Assembly: GCA_024681175.1 (NCBI GenBank)
Contig: JAILBI010000018.1
Span: 1 to 5,775, forward strand
Direction of reading: 5' to 3'
Source: Acholeplasmatales bacterium
Lineage (GTDB): Bacteria > Bacillota_I > Bacilli_A > Acholeplasmatales > Anaeroplasmataceae
DNA length: 5,775 bases
Shown: one piece after another, positions 1 to 4,833 of the stretch
Position numbering within the stretch: the stretch's first letter is position 1
Layout of the letters: each line of letters begins with the position of its first letter
Notes under the pieces: model-generated
Seen by the model: only the letters and a program-made list of their open reading frames with translations
What the model was told of the DNA's origin: nothing
Databases searched by the model: none
Position numbers and translations under genes: made by a program

Positions 1-131
1 AAGAAGAAGTAAAGGAATATATTAATTTAGAAAATAAATTAAATAATAAATTAGATGAAGATTTTAATAAAATAAAGGAATCTATTTCATCTAAATTTGG
101 CAAATCAAAAAGATTTAATATTTTTAAATAA
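1..131 (+). CDS. C-terminal 42 residues of an unidentified protein (5' end outside window)
   Basis: An open frame enters from the left edge (first whole codon at 3) and ends at TAA 129-131. The visible tail is rich in Lys, Glu and Asn, looks helical or coiled-coil for about 30 residues and ends in a basic stretch, KFGKSKRFNIFK. In many Bacillota the gene before rpsP is ffh, sometimes with ylxM in front. This tail has no methionine and none of the Met-rich helices of the Ffh M domain, so I do not call it Ffh; an extended Ffh tail or a YlxM-like protein cannot be excluded. Codon use is AT-rich like its neighbours. I do not recognise the family. Confidence 0.6.
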   Translation, partial: EEVKEYINLENKLNNKLDEDFNKIKESISSKFGKSKRFNIFK

Positions 132-136
132 TATAA

Positions 137-158
137 TGTCAAGATAAAATACTTGACA
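137..158. repeat. Perfect 7-bp inverted repeat overlapping the rpsP -35 box
   Basis: TGTCAAG (137-143) and CTTGACA (152-158) are exact reverse complements separated by 8 bp of A/T, and the right arm contains the whole TTGACA -35. It could be an operator, or a weak hairpin ending the upstream transcript, although the T run at 165-170 begins 6 nt after the stem, which is poor for a terminator. It also creates a mirror-image TTGACA on the minus strand. Confidence 0.6.
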
Positions 159-180
159 GTACTATTTTTTATGATATAAT
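153..180 (+). promoter_or_regulatory. Sigma-A-type promoter for rpsP-khpA with extended -10
   Basis: The -35 is TTGACA (153-158, 6/6 consensus) and the -10 is TATAAT (175-180, 6/6), with a 16-bp spacer. TG at 172-173 makes an extended TGnTATAAT. Transcription should start near 187, leaving a leader of about 24 nt that carries AAAGGAG (195-201). This is the strongest promoter-like sequence in the window, as expected for a ribosomal protein gene. The -35 lies inside a 7-bp inverted repeat, reported separately. Confidence 0.9.
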
Positions 181-210
181 ATCATTGTTTGAGAAAAGGA
201 GTGTATTATT

Positions 211-456
211 ATGGTAAAAATTAGATTACAAAGATTTGGTTCTCATAAAGATCCAAAATACCGTATTGTTGCGGCAGATTCACGTTCTCCTCGTGACGGC
301 AGATTCTTAGAAATTTTAGGAACTTATATTCCTACAACAGATCCTGCTACAGTTACATTAAAGGAAGAGAACATCAAGGCTTGGCTTGCTAAAGGTGCAA
401 AACCTACAATCACAGTTAAGAACATTCTTGTTGCAAAGAACGTAATGACTAAGTAG
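211..456 (+). CDS. rpsP: 30S ribosomal protein bS16
   Basis: Small-subunit protein that binds 16S rRNA and helps assemble the body of the 30S particle. The 81-residue product has the usual family length and the hallmark N-terminus: [10 protein letters not shown], then [19 protein letters not shown] (about residues 14-32) and LGTYIP. The ATG start is supported by AAAGGAG (195-201) and by alignment with the family N-terminus. It is first in a two-gene unit, and its TAG stop lies inside the khpA Shine-Dalgarno (TAGGAGG), 10 nt before the khpA start. Codon use is visibly less AT-skewed than in the rest of the window (CGT, GGC, AAG, CTT), as is normal for highly expressed ribosomal genes, so it is not a sign of transfer. 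Identification is secure. Confidence 0.97.
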   Translation: MVKIRLQRFGSHKDPKYRIVAADSRSPRDGRFLEILGTYIPTTDPATVTLKEENIKAWLAKGAKPTITVKNILVAKNVMTK

Positions 457-466
457 GAGGCTACTT

Positions 467-721
467 ATGATCGATTATGAAGAATTAATTAAACAATTGA
501 TTCTTCCTTTAGCTTCTATAAAAGAAGACGTAGAAGTTGAAAACCTATCAAAGGATGATAATAATCTTGAATATAAGGCTTATGTCAATGAAAAGGACCT
601 TGGTAGAGTTATTGGCAAAAGTGGCATGATTGCACGTGCAGTTAGAACTATTTTATATGCTGCAGCTTCTAAAGAAGGAAAAAGAATCCATTTAGATATT
701 ACATCTAAAGAAAACAACTAA
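467..721 (+). CDS. khpA: KhpA (YlqC-type) KH-domain RNA-binding protein
   Basis: An 84-residue single KH-domain protein. The GxxG RNA-contact loop is visible as VIGKSG (residues 48-53), followed by the helix MIARAVRTILYAAA and the closing strand KRIHLDI. In Gram-positive bacteria KhpA partners with KhpB (EloR/Jag) and is linked to cell elongation and RNA binding; partner and role here are inferred from the family. Position directly after rpsP is the conserved location of ylqC in Bacillota. The start is set by AGGAGG (455-460), 6 nt upstream of the ATG, which also includes the last bases of the rpsP stop. The gene ends immediately before an intrinsic terminator, so rpsP and khpA form their own transcription unit. 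Confidence 0.94.
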   Translation: MIDYEELIKQLILPLASIKEDVEVENLSKDDNNLEYKAYVNEKDLGRVIGKSGMIARAVRTILYAAASKEGKRIHLDITSKENN

Positions 722-746
722 AATCAGCTTATTGCTGATTTTTTTG
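721..746 (+). terminator. Rho-independent terminator after khpA
   Basis: AAATCAGC (721-728) and GCTGATTT (734-741) form a perfect 8-bp stem with loop TTATT (729-733), followed by an uninterrupted T run to 745 and more Ts after G746. The first stem base is the last base of the khpA stop codon, leaving no trailer. It separates rpsP-khpA from rimM-trmD. Confidence 0.92.
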
Positions 747-752
747 TTTTTC

Positions 753-785
753 TTAATACTTTTAATCGTTAAGTTATAGTATAAT
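753..785 (+). promoter_or_regulatory. Probable promoter for rimM-trmD-malQ-holA
   Basis: A -10-like TATAAT sits at 780-785 with an overlapping TATAGT at 775-780. The best -35 candidate is TTAATA (753-758, 4/6), 16 bp before TATAGT. No good -35 is correctly spaced from TATAAT; TACTTT at 757-762 has 17-bp spacing but a poor match. A promoter is expected because an intrinsic terminator lies just upstream. It looks weaker than the rpsP promoter. Confidence 0.55.
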
Positions 786-803
786 AAATTAAAGAGGTTT
801 TAT

Positions 804-1295
804 ATGAAATATTATCGTTGTGGACATATATTAAAAACATTTGGAATAAAAGGTGAATTAAAGGTAGAAAATCTATCTGATTTTGATAGATTTGAAAAAG
901 GTAAAAGGGTTTATATTTTACATAATGAAAATTATATAGAGGTAACTATATCTAAAAAAAGAGAAACTAATGGTTATTTATATATTGCATTTGAAAATAT
1001 GGAAGATATTAATTTAGTAGAAAAATATCATGGAGATTATCTATATATATCTGAAGAAGATAGAGAAGAGCTTGATGAAGGTGAATATTATTATGATGAA
1101 ATAATTGGTAAAAAGGTTATTAATCAAAATGGAGAAGAAAAAGGTATTTGTAAGGATATTTTAGACCTACCTTCTGCAAGATATTTAGCTATTGATGTAA
1201 ATGGTAAAGAAAAGCTTGTACCTATGATTGATGAATTTATTATAGAAATAAATGATGATAATATCATTGTTAATGAAATTGAGGGATTATTTTGA
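804..1295 (+). CDS. rimM: Ribosome maturation factor RimM
   Basis: Binds bS16-uS19-region assembly intermediates of the 30S subunit and promotes 16S rRNA processing. The 163-residue product has the family's two-domain plan: an N-terminal RimM barrel (about 1-85) with the signature GHILKTFGIKGELKV (7-21), then a PRC-barrel (about 95-163) opening with DEGEYYYDEIIG and containing KLVPMIDEFI. The length is typical. AAAGAGG (791-797) sits 6 nt before the ATG. It overlaps trmD by 4 nt: its TGA stop shares bases with the trmD TTG start. In Bacillus ylqD lies between khpA and rimM; here a terminator and promoter take that place. rimM is the first gene of a four-gene overlapping unit. Confidence 0.96.
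   Translation: MKYYRCGHILKTFGIKGELKVENLSDFDRFEKGKRVYILHNENYIEVTISKKRETNGYLYIAFENMEDINLVEKYHGDYLYISEEDREELDEGEYYYDEIIGKKVINQNGEEKGICKDILDLPSARYLAIDVNGKEKLVPMIDEFIIEINDDNIIVNEIEGLF
1281..1295 (+). promoter_or_regulatory. RBS and TTG start of trmD overlapping the rimM stop
   Basis: GAGGG (1281-1285) precedes TTG (1292-1294), which overlaps the rimM stop TGA (1293-1295) as TTGA. TTG is chosen because the protein from this codon begins exactly as TrmD family members do (MKITVLTLFP). A later ATG would remove the conserved first strand. Confidence 0.85.
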
Positions 1296-2014
1296 AAATA
1301 ACTGTTTTAACATTATTTCCTGATATGTTTAAGGAATTTACAAATGAATCAATAATTAAGCGTGCAATTGATGATGGAATTGTTGAAATATCATTTGTTG
1401 ATATTAGAACATATTCAAAAGAAAAACATCATCATGTTGATGATACACCTTATGGTGGTGGGGCAGGAATGGTATTAAAATGTGATATCTTGCATGATGC
1501 GATAGAGGATAATTCAAATTCTAATACATACAAAATATTAATGACACCACAGGGTAGAACATATAATCAGGATATTGCATTAGAATTAAAGGATAAAAAG
1601 GAATTATTATTAATATGTGGTCATTATGAAGGCTTTGATGAAAGAATTAGAGACTATGTAGATGATGAAATATCTATTGGTGATTATGTATTAACAGGTG
1701 GTGAGATTGCATCACTTGTAATAATCGATTCAGTAACTAGATTATTAAATGACGCTATTAGAAAGGAATCATGGGAGGATGATTCATTTTCTAATGGTCT
1801 TTTAGAATACCCTCAATATACACGTCCTTTATCATATTTAGGTAAGGAAGTACCTTTTGTATTAACAAATGGTAATCATAAAGATATTAGAGAATTTAGA
1901 TTAAAAGAAAGCTTAAGAAAAACATTACATAAAAGACCAGATCTTTTAGAAAAAAGAAATTTAACAGAAGAAGAAAAGAAATTATTAAAAGAAATTAAGG
2001 AGGAAGAAAAATGA
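1292..2014 (+). CDS. trmD: tRNA (guanine-N1)-methyltransferase TrmD
   Basis: Uses S-adenosylmethionine to methylate N1 of G37 next to the anticodon, preventing +1 frameshifting; generally essential and cytosolic. The 240-residue product carries all SPOUT/TrmD landmarks: LTLFPDMF (6-13), TPYGGGAGMV (52-61), the knot and cofactor region LLLICGHYEGFDERI (105-119), ISIGDYVLTGGE (127-138), VTR with Arg150, and EDDSFSNGLLEYPQYTRP (162-179). By comparison with E. coli TrmD, the general base is expected to be the Asp just before SF (Asp164). The C-terminal domain ends in a charged helix. The start is TTG, read as Met. The stop TGA overlaps the malQ ATG by 4 nt (ATGA), and the malQ Shine-Dalgarno lies within the trmD coding sequence. 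No rplS follows, unlike the common order. Confidence 0.97.
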   Translation: MKITVLTLFPDMFKEFTNESIIKRAIDDGIVEISFVDIRTYSKEKHHHVDDTPYGGGAGMVLKCDILHDAIEDNSNSNTYKILMTPQGRTYNQDIALELKDKKELLLICGHYEGFDERIRDYVDDEISIGDYVLTGGEIASLVIIDSVTRLLNDAIRKESWEDDSFSNGLLEYPQYTRPLSYLGKEVPFVLTNGNHKDIREFRLKESLRKTLHKRPDLLEKRNLTEEEKKLLKEIKEEEK

Positions 2015-3474
2015 AGAACGGCATTTTACTTCATATTTCGTCACTTCCAAACAAATATGGAATTGGCTCATTTGGTAAAGGGGCATATGATTTTGTAGAT
2101 TTTTTAGTTAAAAGTAAGGTGGATATTTGGCAAATATTACCACTTGGACCAACATCATATGGAGATTCACCATATCAAGCTACATCATCTTATGCAATAA
2201 ATCCTTATTTTATTGATTTAGATATTTTAGTAGAACAAAAATTAATAAAAAAAGAAGATTTAATATTACATGAATATCCAAGAGTAGATTATGGATTTTT
2301 ATATAATACTAGATATGAAATATTACATAAAGCATTTTTAAATAGAAAATTAGTAGAAAAAGAATTTAATGAATTTATTAATGCTGAATCATCTTGGCTA
2401 GATGATTATGCATTATTTATGATGCTTCATAAAATTCATGCAAAGGATAATTTAAATGGCTTAGCTAATTTTTATGATGATTTTAAATTTAGAAAGCCTG
2501 AATCATTAGCTTGGGCTAAAAATGAATTTAAGGATTTATATTTAGAATATCAATTTTATCAATATTTAGCATATACACAATGGTTTAAATTAAAAGAATA
2601 TGCCAATTTGAAAGGTATTAAAATAATGGGTGATTTACCTATATATTGTGCATATGATTCAGAAGAGGTATGGGCACATAAGGAATGCTTCTTATTAGAT
2701 AATAAATTTAATCCTACATTTGTTGCAGGATGTCCACCTGATGGATTTACACCTGATGGACAATTGTGGGGTAATCCTATTTATGATTATGATTATTTAA
2801 AGAAGCATAATTATTCATTCTTAGTAAATAGAATGAAGCATGCCTTAAGATTATATGATATTTTAAGATTAGATCATTTTAGAGGCTATGCAGGATATTA
2901 TGAAATACCTTATGGCGATAAGACTGCGAAAAATGGTCATTGGGAAAAAGGTGTAGGCATTGATTTCTTTAAAGTACTTGAAAAAGAAGTAGGTAAAAGA
3001 GAAATTATTGCTGAAAATTTAGGATTCTTAACAGATGATGTTACTAAATTAATGAAGGATACTAAATATCCTGGAATGCATATATTTCAATTTGAATTAG
3101 GATTTGATAATATTTGTCCTATAAAGAAGAAAAATCCTTTTAATAAAAATAATGTAATATATACAGGAACACATGATAATATGACATTAATGTCATTTTA
3201 TAATACATTAGGAAAAAGAGAAAAGGATATAATTGATAAATTATGTAATATATCTTTTTATGATAAGCCTAATTTAAAAATAATTGAATTTATATTTAAT
3301 TTAAAATTAGATTATACAATTATTCCACTACAAGATTATCTAGGATTAGATGATGAATGTGGAAGAATGAATATGCCATCTAAAATAGGTGGAAATTGGA
3401 GCTATATGTCAAGAGAATATGATTATAGTGATTCTCTTTCAAATTTTATTAAAAAAGTTAATGGTAATTTATAA
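2011..3474 (+). CDS. malQ: 4-alpha-glucanotransferase (amylomaltase, GH77)
   Basis: Transfers alpha-1,4-glucan segments between maltodextrins, releasing glucose; a cytosolic step in maltodextrin or glycogen use. The 487 residues match the compact bacterial amylomaltase length and no signal peptide is present. Visible GH77 motifs: LLHISSLP (6-13), GDSPYQ (51-56), GDLPIY (207-212), the loop AGCPPDGFTPDGQLWGNP (239-256), nucleophile Asp288 in RLDHFRGY, acid/base Glu335 in IIAENLG, and transition-state Asp389 in GTHDN. All three catalytic positions are intact. The C-terminus holds IPLQDYLGL and GGNWSY. The start is strongly supported by AAGGAGG (1997-2003), 7 nt upstream. It overlaps trmD by 4 nt and holA by 1 nt, so it is embedded in a housekeeping operon; no other maltose genes are in view. 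Codon use matches trmD and holA, with no sign of recent transfer. Confidence 0.96.
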   Translation: MKNGILLHISSLPNKYGIGSFGKGAYDFVDFLVKSKVDIWQILPLGPTSYGDSPYQATSSYAINPYFIDLDILVEQKLIKKEDLILHEYPRVDYGFLYNTRYEILHKAFLNRKLVEKEFNEFINAESSWLDDYALFMMLHKIHAKDNLNGLANFYDDFKFRKPESLAWAKNEFKDLYLEYQFYQYLAYTQWFKLKEYANLKGIKIMGDLPIYCAYDSEEVWAHKECFLLDNKFNPTFVAGCPPDGFTPDGQLWGNPIYDYDYLKKHNYSFLVNRMKHALRLYDILRLDHFRGYAGYYEIPYGDKTAKNGHWEKGVGIDFFKVLEKEVGKREIIAENLGFLTDDVTKLMKDTKYPGMHIFQFELGFDNICPIKKKNPFNKNNVIYTGTHDNMTLMSFYNTLGKREKDIIDKLCNISFYDKPNLKIIEFIFNLKLDYTIIPLQDYLGLDDECGRMNMPSKIGGNWSYMSREYDYSDSLSNFIKKVNGNL

Positions 3475-4397
3475 TGAATAATTATTTTATACAAACAGAT
3501 GATTATAGTCTTGTTAATAACAAATTAATAGAAATTAAAAATAAAATAAATGATAATGTATCAGTTATTGAATATGATTTATCATCTGATAGTATATATA
3601 ATATTATTGATGAGATAAAAACCATATCAATGTTTGATGAAATTAAATTTATTAAAGTTAAAAATGCCCAATGCTTAGAAGATGTTAAAGGTAATTCTTT
3701 AACTGAATTATTAGCTTCAATGAATGATGAAGATAATAAAAATTATATTGTATTCATTTCTACTGAAGCTAATAAATCACAATCATATGATAAGGTTAAA
3801 AAAATATCTAATTTTATTTCATTAAATACTAAATCATTAAAGCCAGAACAATTTATTTTAAAATCATTTGAGGATGATGGTTATAAAATTAATAATGGGG
3901 CAGTAATGTTATTATTAAATTCATCACCTACACATTCAATGCTAAATTCTAATATTGAAATATTAAAATGCTATAAATGTGATGAAAAAACAATTAATGA
4001 AAAGGATATATTAGATATTATTTCAAGACCATTAGAGGATGCAACATATAATTTAGTTAATCAGGTATTATTAAATAATAAGAAGAAGGTATTTCAAATG
4101 CTTGATGATTTAAGAAAATTAGGTGTTAAGGATTCTCAAATAATTTATGCATTACAATCTAAATTTATTGAAATGTATGATACATATATTTTAGCTAAAT
4201 CAAGATTTAAAGAAGAAGATTTAATGACTATCTTTGGTGTATCAAGAGGAAGAGCATATTATATGCTTCAAAATGTTAGGGGTAAAACATTAGATGATAT
4301 TAAAATAAAATTAAATCAATTAAATAAATTAGATTACAATATTAAAAGCGGTAAGATAAAAGAAGATATGGCTTTAGAATTATATTTATTAAGATAA
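3474..4397 (+). CDS. holA: DNA polymerase III delta subunit (clamp-loader HolA)
   Basis: Clamp-loader subunit that opens the beta sliding clamp and sits with tau/gamma and delta-prime. The 307-residue product is slightly shorter than typical HolA (about 330-345). Recognition rests on overall plan and on the C-terminal signature LNQLNKLDYNIKSGKIKEDM followed by ALELYLL (280-306), typical of the collar domain. The N-terminal third has the expected mixed alpha/beta pattern (IKFIKVKNAQ at 57-66, YIVFIS at 91-96). No Walker A motif is present, as expected because delta does not hydrolyse ATP. The ATG overlaps the malQ stop as TAATG, with no clear Shine-Dalgarno before it, so translation probably depends on ribosomes finishing malQ. 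A convergent rpsT after holA is common in Bacillota and supports the call. Confidence 0.9.
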   Translation: MNNYFIQTDDYSLVNNKLIEIKNKINDNVSVIEYDLSSDSIYNIIDEIKTISMFDEIKFIKVKNAQCLEDVKGNSLTELLASMNDEDNKNYIVFISTEANKSQSYDKVKKISNFISLNTKSLKPEQFILKSFEDDGYKINNGAVMLLLNSSPTHSMLNSNIEILKCYKCDEKTINEKDILDIISRPLEDATYNLVNQVLLNNKKKVFQMLDDLRKLGVKDSQIIYALQSKFIEMYDTYILAKSRFKEEDLMTIFGVSRGRAYYMLQNVRGKTLDDIKIKLNQLNKLDYNIKSGKIKEDMALELYLLR

Positions 4398-4431
4398 AAC
4401 AAAAAGGACACATACTTGTGTCCTTTTGTTT
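4397..4431. terminator. Bidirectional intrinsic terminator between holA and rpsT
   Basis: AAAAGGACACA (4402-4412) pairs perfectly with TGTGTCCTTTT (4417-4427) around loop TACT. The stem extends by AAAC/GTTT (4397-4400 with 4428-4431) past one bulged A (4401). Reading rightward the stem ends in TTTTGTTTATT; reading leftward it ends in TTTTTGTTTTA. It can therefore stop both the holA and the rpsT transcripts. It starts on the last base of the holA stop codon. Confidence 0.9.
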
Positions 4432-4442
4432 ATTAATATAAA

Positions 4443-4706
4443 TTAATTAAGACTATTTACAGCTTTTGCAAGTTCACTCTTGTGTCTAGCAACGAAGTTC
4501 TTATGTACAAGACCTTTTGCTTGTGCCTTGTCTAATTTCTTATTTGCTAAATTAAGTGCAGCAACAGCTTTTTCCTTATCCTTAGCTTCTACGCTAGCGT
4601 AAACGTTCTTAATTGCTGTTTTCATAGATGATTTGAAAGAAGCATTTTGAAGTCTTGCCTTTTCATTTGTACGTACACGCTTAATTTGCTGTTTAATATT
4701 TGCCAT
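4443..4706 (-). CDS. rpsT: 30S ribosomal protein bS20
   Basis: Primary 16S rRNA-binding protein of the small subunit. The 87-residue product fits the family and is a Lys/Ala-rich helical bundle: MANIKQQIKRVRTNEKARLQN at the start, FKSSMKTAIKN (24-34), a central Ala/Lys helix, then LVHKNFVARHKSELAKAV (66-83). The frame stays open upstream and offers an ATG 24 codons earlier (4776-4778), but I place the start at 4706: MANIK is the canonical bS20 beginning, GGAGGTGA lies just upstream, and the extra segment would translate through the predicted promoter. The gene is transcribed alone, convergent with holA and divergent from the GH28 gene. Codon use is less AT-biased than in neighbouring enzyme genes (GTT, GCT, CGT, AAG/AAC present), as in rpsP. 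Confidence 0.97.
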   Translation of the reverse strand: MANIKQQIKRVRTNEKARLQNASFKSSMKTAIKNVYASVEAKDKEKAVAALNLANKKLDKAQAKGLVHKNFVARHKSELAKAVNSLN

Positions 4707-4710
4707 ACTT

Positions 4711-4718
4711 TCACCTCC
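4711..4718 (-). promoter_or_regulatory. Shine-Dalgarno that fixes the rpsT start
   Basis: On the minus strand GGAGGTGA ends 4 nt before the ATG at 4704-4706, close to the full anti-SD complement. No comparable site precedes the upstream in-frame ATG at 4776-4778, which decides the start in favour of the 87-residue protein. Confidence 0.9.
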
Positions 4719-4736
4719 GGTATAGATACGGCTAAA

Positions 4737-4765
4737 ATTATAACAAATATAAAAATCAAATGCAA
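4737..4765 (-). promoter_or_regulatory. Promoter for rpsT with extended -10
   Basis: On the minus strand the -10 TATAAT (4742-4737) is preceded by TG at 4745-4744, giving TGnTATAAT as at rpsP. The -35 is TTGCAT (4765-4760, 3/6) with a 17-bp spacer. Predicted transcription start is near 4730, giving a leader of about 24 nt that contains the strong SD. Confidence 0.8.
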
Positions 4766-4798
4766 GAATAAAATTCAATATAATTATTTATGCATTTC

Positions 4799-4827
4799 TT
4801 GTAAAAAAAACATTAGTTTTTTATAAT
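4799..4827 (+). promoter_or_regulatory. Promoter for the GH28 gene, divergent from rpsT
   Basis: The -35 TTGTAA (4799-4804, 4/6) and -10 TATAAT (4822-4827, 6/6) are 17 bp apart. Predicted transcription start is about 4833-4835, on top of the first ATG (4834). The spacer contains the inverted repeat AAAAAAC-ATTA-GTTTTTT (4805-4822). The two divergent -35 boxes are separated by 33 bp of AT-rich DNA and share the hexamer TTCTTG in mirror orientation (4763-4768 and 4796-4801). Confidence 0.7.
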
Positions 4828-4833
4828 TAAATT

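Noticed and set aside
1293..2014. Mycoplasma-type genetic code (TGA as Trp).
   Set aside because: rimM and trmD both end naturally at TGA at the expected protein lengths and in overlapping operon junctions, while Trp is encoded by TGG.
2011..3474. malQ as recently acquired foreign DNA.
   Set aside because: Its base composition and codon use match trmD and holA, and both ends overlap the neighbouring genes precisely.
4711..4731. Small hairpin in the rpsT leader (minus strand CCGTA with TACCGG) touching the first Gs of the SD.
   Set aside because: Only five pairs with a bulged C and a 4-nt loop, at the very 5' end of the predicted transcript; too weak to claim autoregulation.
4707..4778. A 24-residue N-terminal extension of bS20, hydrophobic at its beginning, from an upstream in-frame ATG.
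   Set aside because: It runs through the predicted TATAAT and SD, has no RBS of its own, and bS20 canonically begins MANIK at 4706.
4805..4822. AAAAAAC-ATTA-GTTTTTT as a terminator or operator.
   Set aside because: It lies between -35 and -10 of a good promoter and is nearly all A/T, so a chance palindrome is likely; it is mentioned only as part of the promoter.
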